50,643 nucleotides of DNA from CAYMYN01 sp964394665 (GCA_964394665.1 CAYMYN010000030.1:1-50643), one strand, 5' to 3'; positions 34,383 through 43,336 are shown, numbered from the stretch's first letter. Program-made: numbers and translations. The notes: a model not told the origin generated them from the sequence alone.

Positions 34383-35474
34383 ATGAGCGACCCCAGACCG
34401 CAGCGGCCCGGCGACTTCGACGACCTCGAGCCCATGGACGAACTCGACGAACTCGAGCCCTTGGCCGAGTTGGACGAATTGGAGGAGTTCCTCGAGCTCG
34501 ACGATCTCGATCCCGTCGAGGAACCGCCGCCGCCCGCGCCGCCCAAGCCCGCGCCCGCGCCCGCGGCTTCGCCGACGCCGCCCCCCGCGCGTCCTGCGCC
34601 GCCCCAAACGCCGCCGGCGCCCGTCTCGACGACCCCGGCCGTCCCGGTCACCCCAGCCGCCGCGCCCAGCGCGGGACTGGCCGCGGCCGCGACCCCGAGC
34701 GCGACCGAACCCTCGGGCGCCGCCGACTCCCAAGCCGGGGCCCCGACCGAACCCGCCCGCAGTCGTCCCGCCGCGGGCCAGAGGCGCGAGCTCGACCGGG
34801 CGCCGATCCTGCTGCGCAAGGCGGCCCTGCTGCTGCTCGCGGCCTCGCTGATCCCCTGGGGCGACGCCCAGAACCTAGAGGTCGTCACGACCGGCACGCT
34901 GTGGGCCGGCACGATCGCCGAGAAGGCGATCCTCTACGCGGCGGTGTGGATCTTCCTGCAGAGCCACGTGCTGAAGTACGGCGGCCAGGTCCCCGGGGCC
35001 TTGGCCTCCCTCAAGCCCAAGGGCCTGATGATCCTCGCCGGCGTGGTGTCGCTCGTGGGCATGTTCCCGCTCGTCACCGGCGAAGTGTTGTTCCCGACGC
35101 TCTCGGAGAAGGCGCTGCTGCTGCTGGCGGGCTTCACCTACGTGCACATCTTCGACTACGAGCACGGAGGCAAGTTCAACCCGATCTTCCCGCTGCTGTT
35201 CCTCACGCCGGCCCTGGGCGGTCTGCTGGCGATCTTCCGCGTGATGGCCGACGGTCCTCCCGGTCTGGCCGCGCTGCTCCTGGGCACGTTGCCGGTGACG
35301 ATCTCGGGTTTCCTCGCCATGTACACGATGTTCGTGGCCCTCAAGCAGGCCAAGCTCGAGGGCGACCAGAAGAAGGAGGCGGCCCTGGCCGCGCGCAAGG
35401 CGGCCCGCGGCGAGCGTCCGAGTCCGGGCGGCGGTGCGCCGGGCGGCGTCGTGCGGCGCCGGGAGCGTTCCTGA
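34383..35474 (+). CDS. Multi-pass membrane protein with acidic and Pro/Ala-rich N-terminus, unknown function
   Basis: A 363-residue protein. Residues 1-50 are Asp/Glu/Leu repeats (DELDELEPLAELDELEEFLE), 50-130 are a Pro/Ala linker, and 140-325 hold about five or six membrane helices (LLRKAALLLLAASLIPW, AILYAAVWIFLQSHVL, LMILAGVVSLVGMFPLV, ALLLLAGFTYVHIF, IFPLLFLTPALGGLLAIF, LLLGTLPVTISGFLAMYTMF). The C-terminus is basic. No family is recognised. It is inserted between prfA and prmC, which are commonly adjacent, and prmC begins 14 bases after its stop, so it is part of that operon. Confidence 0.87.
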   Translation: MSDPRPQRPGDFDDLEPMDELDELEPLAELDELEEFLELDDLDPVEEPPPPAPPKPAPAPAASPTPPPARPAPPQTPPAPVSTTPAVPVTPAAAPSAGLAAAATPSATEPSGAADSQAGAPTEPARSRPAAGQRRELDRAPILLRKAALLLLAASLIPWGDAQNLEVVTTGTLWAGTIAEKAILYAAVWIFLQSHVLKYGGQVPGALASLKPKGLMILAGVVSLVGMFPLVTGEVLFPTLSEKALLLLAGFTYVHIFDYEHGGKFNPIFPLLFLTPALGGLLAIFRVMADGPPGLAALLLGTLPVTISGFLAMYTMFVALKQAKLEGDQKKEAALAARKAARGERPSPGGGAPGGVVRRRERS

Positions 35475-35488
35475 GCCCGGAGCCCGGG

Positions 35489-36379
35489 ATGGGGTCGGGG
35501 ACGCCGCCCCGGCCGCGCACGGCGGGGGAGATGCTCGCCATGGCGCGCGCCTTCCTGGCCCGCCGCGAGGTCGCGGAGGCGCGCCTGGAGGGCGAGCTGC
35601 TCGTCGCCCACGCCCTGGGCCTGGATCGGCTGCGGCTGTTCCTCGAGCTCGACCGTCCGGTGCAGGACGTCGAGCTCGACCGCGCGCGCGATCTGCTCGT
35701 GCGCCGCGGCCGGCGCGAGCCGGTGGCCTACATCGTCGGCGCGCGCGAGTTCTACGGGCGGCGCTTCGAGGTCGGCCCGGGGGTGCTCGTCCCGCGGCCG
35801 GAGACCGAGCAACTCGTCGATCTGGCGCGCGAGTACGCGCCCGAGCTGCCGGCCGAGCCGAGCGTGGTCGACGTCGGGACGGGCAGCGGTTGCCTGGCGG
35901 TGAGCCTGGCCCTCGAGCTCGTCGGCGCGCGGGTCCTGGCCGTCGACGTCTCGGCCGACGCGCTGGCCTACGCGCGGCGCAACGCCGAACGGCTGGGGGC
36001 GGAGATCGAGCTGCGCGAGGGCGAGGGCGGGCGCGTGCTCGACGCCGAGGTGCGCGCGCGGGGCCGCGGCTTCGACCTCCTGGTGTCGAACCCGCCCTAC
36101 GTGCGGCGCTCCGAGCGCGAAGGGCTCGCGCCCGAGGTGCGCGAGCACGAGCCGGAGCTGGCGCTGTTCGTGCCCGACGAGGACCCCGACCGCTTCGCCA
36201 ACGGCATCGCCGCGCGGGCGCGCCGCTGGCTCGCGCCGGGGGGCGTCGCGTTGGTGGAGCTCGGCCACGACCAGGGCCCGCGCGTCCTGGCCCACGCGCA
36301 GGGGTTGGGCCTGGTGGCGCGCCTGCACCGCGACCTCGAGCGCATCGAGCGCGTGCTGGAGCTGCGCCTCCCGAGCTGA
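35489..36379 (+). CDS. prmC: Peptide chain release factor N5-glutamine methyltransferase
   Basis: A 296-residue SAM-dependent enzyme that methylates the glutamine of the GGQ motif in release factors. The N-terminal helical domain (LEGELLVAHALGLDRLRLFL) leads to the hallmark REPVAYIVGAREFYGRRFEVGPGVLVPRPETEQLV. The SAM site is VVDVGTGSGCLAVSLAL and the substrate-glutamine motif NPPY is in FDLLVSNPPYVRRSE. Length is typical. It sits in one operon with prfA, its substrate, and an unknown membrane protein. Confidence 0.96.
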   Translation: MGSGTPPRPRTAGEMLAMARAFLARREVAEARLEGELLVAHALGLDRLRLFLELDRPVQDVELDRARDLLVRRGRREPVAYIVGAREFYGRRFEVGPGVLVPRPETEQLVDLAREYAPELPAEPSVVDVGTGSGCLAVSLALELVGARVLAVDVSADALAYARRNAERLGAEIELREGEGGRVLDAEVRARGRGFDLLVSNPPYVRRSEREGLAPEVREHEPELALFVPDEDPDRFANGIAARARRWLAPGGVALVELGHDQGPRVLAHAQGLGLVARLHRDLERIERVLELRLPS

Positions 36380-36395
36380 AGGTTCCCCGACCGGG

Positions 36396-36785
36396 TCAGG
36401 CCTCGCCCACGCTGCGCGAGCGGCCGCGGATGCGCGACACGTAGCTCTCGAGGGCCTGGGCGTCGGGGTCGGCGACCTCTTGCAGGAAGACCGCGATCTC
36501 GTAGTGGTCGAGGCGCGCGCTGATCTTCTCGCAGCGCACGACCGCGCCCGTGCCGGTCACGAAGCGCTTGCCGCCTTCGACGGGCAGCTCCAGGTCGACC
36601 CGCAGGCGCGTCATGAGCGGCAGCGGACGATCGAGGAAGAAGCTCACCCCCGCGCGGCTCACGTCGCGCACCCGCGCCTCGTGCTCGCCGTCGGCGAGGG
36701 CCAGGCGCATCGGCCAGTCGGCCTGGGCCCGGGGCCAGCGGCGGCGTTCGGCGTCGGACGGTTCGCTGGGGCGGGTCTTGGGCAT
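36396..36785 (-). CDS. PilZ domain protein
   Basis: A 129-residue single-domain protein. Both parts of the cyclic-di-GMP-binding signature are present: RRRWPRAQ (RxxxR) near residue 15 and RDVSRAGVSFFL (DxSxxG) near residue 42, followed by the beta-barrel strands LRVDLELPV and GTGAVVRCEKI. It probably binds c-di-GMP and acts on an unknown partner. GAGG precedes the ATG. It is divergent from ssb and convergent with prmC, only 16 bases apart. Confidence 0.92.
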   Translation of the reverse strand: MPKTRPSEPSDAERRRWPRAQADWPMRLALADGEHEARVRDVSRAGVSFFLDRPLPLMTRLRVDLELPVEGGKRFVTGTGAVVRCEKISARLDHYEIAVFLQEVADPDAQALESYVSRIRGRSRSVGEA

Positions 36786-36843
36786 CGCTACCTCGGGAGG
36801 GCGCCTGGAAGCCTGCTAGCAGGGCGCGCGGGCCGATCCTCGC

Positions 36844-36872
36844 ATCCTAGGCAGGGTCCGGGGGCCTGTCCA
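36844..36872 (-). promoter_or_regulatory. Promoter of the PilZ gene
   Basis: Minus strand: TGGACA (36872-36867), 17 bases, TAGGAT (36849-36844), about 58 bases before the ATG at 36785. Confidence 0.6.
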
Positions 36873-36911
36873 CCCGGGTCGGGCGGGCGTGCAAGCGCCG
36901 GCGCAGGTGCC

Positions 36912-36917
36912 TACACT
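36912..36917 (+). promoter_or_regulatory. Putative -10 box of ssb
   Basis: TACACT about 100 bases before the ssb ATG. The -35 region is weak (GTGCAA at 36890-36895 with a 16-base spacer). Confidence 0.35.
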
Positions 36918-37015
36918 GCGCCGCGGAGAAGTCGGCGCGCCCTCCCGTGCGCCGGCCCGCGCCCCGTCCGCGACCGCGGCGGATCCAGACCGCGACGACG
37001 ACCCGAGGAACGCCC

Positions 37016-37495
37016 ATGGCGAGCTACAACAAGGTCATCCTGATGGGGAACCTCACCCGGGACCCCGAACTGCGCTACACCCCGGGCAACATGGCGATCT
37101 GCAAGGCGGGTCTGGCGGTGAACCGTCGCTACAAGGACGGCCAGACCGGCGAGTGGAAGGAGGAGCCGACCTTCGTCGACCTGACGATCTTCGGCAAGCG
37201 CGGCGAGGCCTTCCAACGCTTCCACAAGAAGGGCCAGACGGCCTTCGTCGAGGGGCACCTGCGCCTGGACTCGTGGGACGACAAGACCAGCGGCCAGAAG
37301 CGCAGCAAGCTCTACGTGGTCGTCGACGACTGGCAGTTCACCGACTCGCGCAGCGGCGCGGGCGGCGGCGGCGGCGGCGAGCGCGGCGACTGGGGCGGCG
37401 GCGACGACGAGGGCGGCTACGACGCCCCGCAGGCGGGCGGCTACGCCGGCGCGCGCCGGCCCGAGCACCTCGAGGTCGAGGACACGCCCTTCTAG
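37016..37495 (+). CDS. ssb: Single-stranded DNA-binding protein
   Basis: A 159-residue SSB. The OB-fold covers residues 1-110: NKVILMGNLTRDPELRYTP, FVDLTIFGKRGEAFQRFHKK, FVEGHLRLDSWDDK and KLYVVVDDWQF. A Gly-rich flexible linker (110-145) leads to the acidic tip EVEDTPF, a variant of the usual DDDIPF that recruits partner proteins. GAGGAA lies upstream of the ATG. The MoaD-MoaE gene follows after 24 bases. Confidence 0.96.
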   Translation: MASYNKVILMGNLTRDPELRYTPGNMAICKAGLAVNRRYKDGQTGEWKEEPTFVDLTIFGKRGEAFQRFHKKGQTAFVEGHLRLDSWDDKTSGQKRSKLYVVVDDWQFTDSRSGAGGGGGGERGDWGGGDDEGGYDAPQAGGYAGARRPEHLEVEDTPF

Positions 37496-37519
37496 GCGGC
37501 GCACGCCGGGCCCGGCCCC

Positions 37520-38260
37520 ATGCGGCTCACCCTCCGTCTCTTCGCCGGACTGCGCGAGCGCGCGGGGGTGAGCGAGTTCGTGCTCGAGGACTGCCCCGCG
37601 GAGCTGACCGTCGGCGGTCTCAAGCGCCTGCTCGCCGAACGTCACCCCGAGCTCGGGGACCTGTCCTTCGTGCGCGGCGTCGTCGGCACCGAGTACGCCG
37701 ACGACGAACGGGCGATCGCGCCGGGTGAGACGGTCGCGCTCCTGCCGCCGGTGTCCGGCGGCAGCGGTCGCACCGAGGGCGCGCGGGACTGCGACGCGGA
37801 GCTCGAGCGCGGCGTCTTCGAGCTGTCCGCCGACCCGCTCGACCCGGCCGAGCTCGCGCGGCGCGTCGAGCACCCCGGCTGCGGGGCCGTGGTGGTCTTC
37901 GCCGGCAACGTGCGCGACCACGCCCGCGGCAAGGACGTGGTGCACCTGGTGTACGAAGCCTTCGAGGCCATGGCCGGGCCCGAGATGGCGCGCATCTTCG
38001 ACGACTGCCGCGCGGCCTGCGGCGCCCTCGGCGAGGGCGGCGCGGGGCGCGAGCCCCGGCGCTTGCGCATGTTGTGCGCGCACCGCGTCGGCCACGTGGG
38101 GATCGGGGAGCCGGCGGTCGTGATCGCCGTCGCCAGCCCGCACCGCGAGGCCGCCTTCCAGGCCGCGCGTTTCCTGATCGACGAGCTCAAGGCGCGCCTG
38201 CCGGTCTGGAAGCAGGAGGTCTACGGGGACGGCCGCACCTGGATCGGGGATCGGTCCTGA
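37520..38260 (+). CDS. MoaD-MoaE fusion, molybdopterin synthase
   Basis: A 246-residue fusion of both molybdopterin synthase subunits. Residues 1-83 are the ubiquitin-like MoaD, which carries sulfur on a C-terminal Gly-Gly; here the motif LLPPVSGG is internal. Residues about 95-246 are MoaE: VVVFAGNVRDHARG, VYEAFEAMAGPEM, CAHRVGHVGIGEPAVVIAV and LPVWKQEVYGDGRTW, which contains the catalytic Lys. In fused enzymes such as mycobacterial MoaX the protein is cut after the Gly-Gly; the same is likely needed here. It lies 24 bases after ssb. No other molybdenum-cofactor gene is in the window. Confidence 0.93.
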   Translation: MRLTLRLFAGLRERAGVSEFVLEDCPAELTVGGLKRLLAERHPELGDLSFVRGVVGTEYADDERAIAPGETVALLPPVSGGSGRTEGARDCDAELERGVFELSADPLDPAELARRVEHPGCGAVVVFAGNVRDHARGKDVVHLVYEAFEAMAGPEMARIFDDCRAACGALGEGGAGREPRRLRMLCAHRVGHVGIGEPAVVIAVASPHREAAFQAARFLIDELKARLPVWKQEVYGDGRTWIGDRS

Positions 38261-38291
38261 GCACCCGGGCTGCTGGGGAGCGCGCGTCGGT

Positions 38292-38321
38292 TTGGAGCTC
38301 CCCCGGGGCGGCTGCTACCCT
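38292..38321 (+). promoter_or_regulatory. Promoter of the ETF-QO gene
   Basis: TTGGAG (38292-38297), 18 bases, TACCCT (38316-38321), 72 bases before the ATG at 38394. Confidence 0.5.
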
Positions 38322-38393
38322 CTTCGGCTCGACATCCGCGGCCCGGGTGCCCAGGCGGGCCCGGCGCGGAACGGTCCTGAGCCCCGCGCCGCC

Positions 38394-40115
38394 ATGAGCG
38401 AGTCCAACCCCCGACGCCACCAGCCCAAGCCGGCCCACGGCAGCTCCCTCAACCGCGCCGGCGTCGAGCGCGAGGAGCTCGAGGTCGACGTGCTGTTGGT
38501 CGGGGCGGGGCCGGCGAACCTCGCCTGCGCGATCCACCTCTCGCGCCTGCTCGAACAGCGCGGGTTGTCCGACAAGACGATCCTGGTGCTCGAGAAGGCC
38601 GGCGAGACCGGCAACCACACGCTCTCGGGCGCGGTGATGAACCCGCGCGGCATGGCGGAGCTCTTCCCCGACTGGAAGGAGCGCGGCTGTCCGGTGCAGA
38701 GCGAGGTCGTCTACGACGCGCTCGTGGTGCTCTGGCCCAAGGGCAAGCACCAGCGGCTGGACGGCATGCTCACGCCGCCGCAGCTCAAGAACCACGGCCA
38801 CTACGTGGTCAGCCTGTACCGCATCGTGAACTGGCTGAAGGAGCAGGCCGAGGCGCGCGGCGTCGAGGTCTACGCCGGCTTCCCGGCGGCCGAGATCCTG
38901 TTCGACGGCCAGCGCGTGCTCGGCGTCCAGACGCGCGACAGCGGCATCGCCAAGGACGGCGAAGCCAAGGGCGGCTTCGAGCCGGGCATGAACGTGCGCG
39001 CCGGCGTGACCGTCTTCGGCGAGGGTCCGCGCGGTCACCTCGCCAAGCACCTGATCGCGCGCAACGGCCTGGACCAGGGCAAGAACCCCCAGACCTACGG
39101 CACCGGCATCAAGGAGCTGTGGGAGATCCCCGCCGCGCGCGGCAAGGAGCTCGCCGGCTCGGTGTTCCACACCATGGGTCACCCGCTGGGCACCGCGGGC
39201 TACGGCGGCGGCTGGATCTACGGCATCGACGGGACGCACCTCTCGCTGGGCTACGTCGTCGGGCTCGACCACCCCGATGCGCGCCTCGATCCGCACGCCC
39301 TGTTCGTGCAGTGGAAGCAGCACCCCTTCGTGCGCGAGCTGCTGCAGGGCGGCAAGCTCGTGCGCTACGGCGCCAAGACCGTGCCCGAGGGCGGCTACTT
39401 CGCGATGCCCGAGCGCCAGGGCGACGGCTTCGTGTTGGTGGGGGACAGCGCGGGCTTCCTCAACGCCTCGACGCTCAAGGGCATCCACCTGGCGATCAAG
39501 TCGGGGATGCTCGCCGCCGAGGCCATCGCCGACGCGCTCGCGGCCGGGGATACCTCCGGCGCGCGCCTCGCCCGCTACAGCGAGCTCTTCGAGCAGAGCT
39601 GGGCGCGCGAGGAGCTCTACAAGGTCCGCAACTGGCGCCAGGCCTTCGACGCGGGCCTGTTCGCCGGCATGGTCGACGCCGGCGTGCAGATGGTGACCGG
39701 CGGCCGGGGCCTCGTGAAGCGCCGCAAGGGCCACGCCGACCACACGACCACCCGCCCGCTGGCCGAGGCCAGGTTCGTCAAGCCCTCCTTCAACGACACG
39801 GACGCGCTCGACAAGCTCACCGACGTGTACCACTCGGGGACCGTGCACGAGGAAGACCAGCCCAGCCACCTCTTGATCCTCGACCCCGCGCTCTGCGTCG
39901 AGCGCTGCACGAGCGAGTTCGGCAACCCCTGCCAGCACTTCTGCCCCGCGGCGGTGTACGAGTGGCCCGAGGAGGGCCGCCACGAGGACAAGCGCGTGGT
40001 GGTCAACGCCAGCAACTGCGTGCATTGCAAGACCTGCGACATCGCCGATCCGTACGAAAACATCGAGTGGGTCGTGCCGGAAGGCGGCGGGGGACCCAAG
40101 TACGTCGACCTGTGA
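38394..40115 (+). CDS. Electron transfer flavoprotein-ubiquinone oxidoreductase
   Basis: A 573-residue membrane-associated enzyme that passes electrons from ETF (fatty acid and amino acid oxidation) to the quinone pool. FAD site: VDVLLVGAGPANLACAIHLSRLL near residue 30 and VGDSAGFLNASTLKGIHLAIKSG near residue 345. Family marks: LSGAVMNPRGMAELFPDW and WEIPAARGKELAGSVFHTMGHPL. The C-terminal iron-sulfur domain has CVERCTSEFGNPCQHFCPAAVYEW and NCVHCKTCDIADPYENIEWVVPEGG, providing the [4Fe-4S] cysteines. Length fits the family. ETF subunit genes are not in the window. The aminopeptidase gene follows 52 bases later. Confidence 0.96.
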   Translation: MSESNPRRHQPKPAHGSSLNRAGVEREELEVDVLLVGAGPANLACAIHLSRLLEQRGLSDKTILVLEKAGETGNHTLSGAVMNPRGMAELFPDWKERGCPVQSEVVYDALVVLWPKGKHQRLDGMLTPPQLKNHGHYVVSLYRIVNWLKEQAEARGVEVYAGFPAAEILFDGQRVLGVQTRDSGIAKDGEAKGGFEPGMNVRAGVTVFGEGPRGHLAKHLIARNGLDQGKNPQTYGTGIKELWEIPAARGKELAGSVFHTMGHPLGTAGYGGGWIYGIDGTHLSLGYVVGLDHPDARLDPHALFVQWKQHPFVRELLQGGKLVRYGAKTVPEGGYFAMPERQGDGFVLVGDSAGFLNASTLKGIHLAIKSGMLAAEAIADALAAGDTSGARLARYSELFEQSWAREELYKVRNWRQAFDAGLFAGMVDAGVQMVTGGRGLVKRRKGHADHTTTRPLAEARFVKPSFNDTDALDKLTDVYHSGTVHEEDQPSHLLILDPALCVERCTSEFGNPCQHFCPAAVYEWPEEGRHEDKRVVVNASNCVHCKTCDIADPYENIEWVVPEGGGGPKYVDL

Positions 40116-40167
40116 CCGGCCCGTTCCCCGCGCTGCACCCATCCCTCCTCCCGCCCCCGCATCCAGC

Positions 40168-41643
40168 ATGAAGCTGCTCACGTACAAGGACCTCGCCGCC
40201 CCCCTGGCCAAGACCCCCTACCTCGTCCTGCTCGGCCTCGAGGGCCGGGCGGTCGACCTGCCGCGCGGGGTCGAGCTACCGAAGGCCCTGCTCGAGGACT
40301 TCAAGGGCGAGTTCCGTCAGGTCCGCCTGGGCTACGCCGTCGGCGGGCCGGCCGAGAGGGTGCTGCTCGTGGGCCTGGGCAAGTCGGGCGAGGTCGACGC
40401 CGAGCGCGTGCGCCGCGCGCTGGCACTGGCCGTGCAGCAGGCCGAGGCGCACAAGGTCGAGGGCGCGAGCGCGCTCCTCGGCGAGTCCCTGGCGGGCCTC
40501 GTGGGCGGGCCCGAGGCCCTGGGCTGCGCCGCGGCGGAGGGCGCCGTGATGGGCGCGTATCGCTACGAGGGCGGCAAGAGCCAACCCAAGCCGCGGAAGC
40601 TCACGCGCCTCACGCTGGTCGGCCCCGGCGCGGGCTTCCGCCACGGCGGCGAACGCGGCGCGACGCTCGGCGAGGCCAACTGCTTCACGCGCGACCTGCA
40701 GAACCAGGGCGGGAACCAGATGACGCCCAGCGGCCTGGCGTCGGCGGCGCGCGCGATCGCCAACAAGAGCGCGCGCATCACGTGCAAGGTGCTCGACGAA
40801 GCGGCGATGGGGAAGCTCGGCATGGGCCTCCTGCTGGGCGTCTCCCAGGGCTCGCGCCAGCCGGCGAAGCTGATCCACCTCGTGTACAAGCCGACCGGCC
40901 GCTCCAAGGGGCGCATCGCCTTCGTCGGCAAGGGCCTGACCTTCGACGCGGGCGGCATCAGCCTGAAGCCGGGCGCGAAGATGGACGAGATGCGCTACGA
41001 CATGTCGGGCGGCGCGGCGGTGCTGGGCGCGTTCCACGCCCTGACGGCGATCGACGTGCCCTACGAGGTGCACGGCATCGTGCCGGCCAGCGAGAACCTG
41101 CCGGACGGCCAGGCGACCAAGCCCGGCGACGTGCACACGGCCATGAACGGCAAGACGGTGGAGATCCTCAACACCGACGCCGAGGGCCGGCTGATCCTGG
41201 GCGACGCGCTCGCCTACACGGTGTCGAAGGTCAAGCCCGACACCGTGATCGACCTGGCGACGCTCACCGGCGCGGTCGTGATCGGCCTGGGCCACGAGGT
41301 CTCCGGCCTGTTCGCGAGCACCCAGTCGTTGCGCGACGAGTTGACCGCGGCCGGGGCGGACGTGGGCGAACGCGTCTGGCCGATGCCGTTGCTCGACGAG
41401 TTCAAGAAGAACCTCGAGGACGGCCCGGCCGACCTGCGCAACATCTGCTCGGCCGACATGGGCGGCGGCTCGATCGCCGGTGCGGCCTTCCTGTCGTTCT
41501 TCGTGGGCGAGACCGAGTGGGCGCACCTCGACATCGCCGGCACGGCCTGGGGCAGCAAGAGCCGCGACTACGTGGGCGGCACGGGCGGCACGGGGGTCGG
41601 CGCGCGACTCCTGCTGCGCTACCTCGAGCGTCGGGCACGCTGA
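40168..41643 (+). CDS. pepA: Leucyl aminopeptidase, M17 family
   Basis: A 491-residue cytosolic dimetal aminopeptidase removing N-terminal residues from peptides. The catalytic C-terminal half shows GKGLTFDAGGISLKP with metal ligands, MRYDMSGGAAVLGA, and the family signature NTDAEGRLILGDAL. ENLPDGQATKPGDV and the end HLDIAGTAWGSK are also typical. The N-terminal 160 residues form the macro-domain-like part. The symbol pepA is by family likeness. An extended GC-rich hairpin follows the gene. Confidence 0.95.
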   Translation: MKLLTYKDLAAPLAKTPYLVLLGLEGRAVDLPRGVELPKALLEDFKGEFRQVRLGYAVGGPAERVLLVGLGKSGEVDAERVRRALALAVQQAEAHKVEGASALLGESLAGLVGGPEALGCAAAEGAVMGAYRYEGGKSQPKPRKLTRLTLVGPGAGFRHGGERGATLGEANCFTRDLQNQGGNQMTPSGLASAARAIANKSARITCKVLDEAAMGKLGMGLLLGVSQGSRQPAKLIHLVYKPTGRSKGRIAFVGKGLTFDAGGISLKPGAKMDEMRYDMSGGAAVLGAFHALTAIDVPYEVHGIVPASENLPDGQATKPGDVHTAMNGKTVEILNTDAEGRLILGDALAYTVSKVKPDTVIDLATLTGAVVIGLGHEVSGLFASTQSLRDELTAAGADVGERVWPMPLLDEFKKNLEDGPADLRNICSADMGGGSIAGAAFLSFFVGETEWAHLDIAGTAWGSKSRDYVGGTGGTGVGARLLLRYLERRAR

Positions 41644-41654
41644 GGCGCGGTGGC

Positions 41655-41725
41655 GCAGCCCGCCCCACGGCCGCCGGAGCCGCCCCGGGGATCGGCCCCG
41701 AGCTGGGGGCCAGGGGCGGGGCTGC
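41655..41725 (+). terminator. GC-rich hairpin after the aminopeptidase gene
   Basis: GCAGCCCGCCCC (41655-41666) pairs with GGGGCGGGGCTGC (41713-41725) with one bulged G, enclosing a smaller GGCCCC/GGGGGCC stem. No T-run. Confidence 0.35.
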
Positions 41726-41885
41726 GTCAGCCGAGCGGGCTGGATCCAGGGGCCCCCAGGCCCTCCGCCACGATTCTGGGCCGCGGTTGCGCCCGGGCAG
41801 GTAGCCTGGGCAGGTACCACCGGGTCCGCGGGGGCCCGGGTCGTGCTCCTGTTCCTCGTCAACCCCAGCCCGCCGGAGGCTTCCC

Positions 41886-43145
41886 ATGCTCACACGGCTC
41901 CTGCGACGAGTTCCCTCGACCGTGGCCGCGATGCTGCTCGCGCCGCTCGCCGGAGCGGACGTCACGATCCTGGGACAGCCCGGTACCTACCCGACGATCC
42001 AAGGGGCGATCGGAGCCGCGCAGGACGGCGCGGTGCTGCTGATCGAGCCCGGGCAGTACGCGGCCGGCTTCACGATCGTCGACAAATCGTTGACGCTGCT
42101 CCCGGACCCGCCCGGCCACGTCCAGATCAACGGCCTGGCCGCGGTGCGCGATCTGGCTCCCCATCGGAGCGTCACGCTCATGGGGCTGAACATCACCGCG
42201 CCTCCGAGCGTGTGGACCGGTCTGGTCCATCCCGGCCTGACCCTCGAGGGCAACGCCGGCCACGTGCGCCTGCAGGACTGCACCTTGCGCGGGGGGCGGA
42301 CGACCCAGAGCGCCGGCTACACGACCCCCGCGGGCCACGGCCTGCGGGTGATCGACTCCCCGCGGGTCTTCGTCATCCGCTGCACGCTGCTGGGTCGGGA
42401 GTTCGGCTTCGACTCCGGAGAGGCGCCTCGCTCGGGCGGCGACGGGCTGGCTGCGACGGACAGCGGGCTCGCGATCTACCACTCCGACCTGCGCGGGGGA
42501 GTCGGCTCGGACGAGACCTCTCCGGCGGGGGGCGACGGCGGCGCCGGCCTGCGGATCGAAGGCCTGGGTGCCTTCCTCGTCGGTTCGTCCCTGCGCGGCG
42601 GCAACGGGGGCGGCGGCGACTACATCGGCTGCACCACGAGCGGCAATGGCGGGGATGCGCTGGTGGTGCAGGCGGCGCAGTGTCGCTACCTCGACTCGCA
42701 GCTCTTCGCGGGCCTGGCAAACGGCTTCTACACCTGTGCACCGGGCTCGGATGGGCAGTTGGTCGTGAGCAGCGGAGGCGTCGCGTCGCTCCCGGGGCCC
42801 GCGCGTTCGCTGGTGGGCCCGATGCGGACCACGGACAACGCCACCACGATCCTCACGGTCACGGGGGAGCCGGGGGATACGGTCTGGCTCCTGCGCTCAC
42901 GCCACCCCGACTTCCTGTTCTCCGCCGCGTTGCAAGGCGTGGTGGCCGTGCCGTACCCGTGGCGGATCAGCTACGTCCCGGCGGGCGTCATCGGAGCCGG
43001 TGGCAGCCTCGACGTGCCCCTGACCCTCGGGGACTTGCAGGGCCCGCCGCCGGCTTGGACCTGGAGCGTCCAGGCTCTGGTGTCCGACCCGTTCGGCGCG
43101 GGTCACCTCTCGAACCCCGTGGCGCTGGTGGTCGAGAACACCTGA
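41886..43145 (+). CDS. Secreted parallel beta-helix protein
   Basis: A 419-residue protein with a signal peptide (VPSTVAAMLLAPLAGA, cleavage near GAD). Residues 25-60 (YPTIQGAIGAAQDGAVLLIEPGQY) are the 'PTIQ.AI..A..G..I.V.PG.Y' opening of pectin-lyase-like beta-helix proteins, followed by helix rungs (VRLQDCTLRGG, GLRVIDSPRVFVIRCTLLG, GLRIEGLGAFLVGSSLRGG) with Gly/Asp-rich turns. The last 120 residues form a separate beta-rich region. No catalytic residues could be assigned. GGAGG precedes the ATG by 5 bases. A TAGCCT box near 41802 may be the -10. Confidence 0.88.
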   Translation: MLTRLLRRVPSTVAAMLLAPLAGADVTILGQPGTYPTIQGAIGAAQDGAVLLIEPGQYAAGFTIVDKSLTLLPDPPGHVQINGLAAVRDLAPHRSVTLMGLNITAPPSVWTGLVHPGLTLEGNAGHVRLQDCTLRGGRTTQSAGYTTPAGHGLRVIDSPRVFVIRCTLLGREFGFDSGEAPRSGGDGLAATDSGLAIYHSDLRGGVGSDETSPAGGDGGAGLRIEGLGAFLVGSSLRGGNGGGGDYIGCTTSGNGGDALVVQAAQCRYLDSQLFAGLANGFYTCAPGSDGQLVVSSGGVASLPGPARSLVGPMRTTDNATTILTVTGEPGDTVWLLRSRHPDFLFSAALQGVVAVPYPWRISYVPAGVIGAGGSLDVPLTLGDLQGPPPAWTWSVQALVSDPFGAGHLSNPVALVVENT

Positions 43146-43237
43146 TCCACCCGGATCCGAAGGCCCGTCCCGAGAACTCCCTTCGCCCCCGCCCCGTCAC
43201 CGGACGGCGCGGGGGCGATCCTGTCGAAGGCCGTGGG

Positions 43238-43321
43238 TGGGGAGACCGGGGCTCGAACCCGGACGGCCTCGCGGCCTTCGGATTTTAAGTCCGATGCGTC
43301 TGCCCATTTCGCCATCTCCCC
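43238..43321 (-). tRNA. tRNA-Leu (anticodon TAA)
   Basis: An 84-base class II tRNA. Acceptor arms GGGGAGA and TCTCCCC pair fully. The anticodon stem TCGGA/TCCGA encloses CTTAAAA, giving anticodon TAA (codon UUA). A long variable arm (AGGCCGCGAGGCCG region) and the T-loop GGTTCGAGCCC are clear. The CCA end is not encoded. It reads away from the adjacent tRNA-Cys. Confidence 0.95.
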
Positions 43322-43336
43322 GGGCGAGGCGGCGCC

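Noticed and set aside
41797..41820. Direct repeat of GGGCAGGTA around 41797 and 41811 considered as an operator
   Set aside because: Only two copies close to a probable -10 box; too short to claim a binding site.
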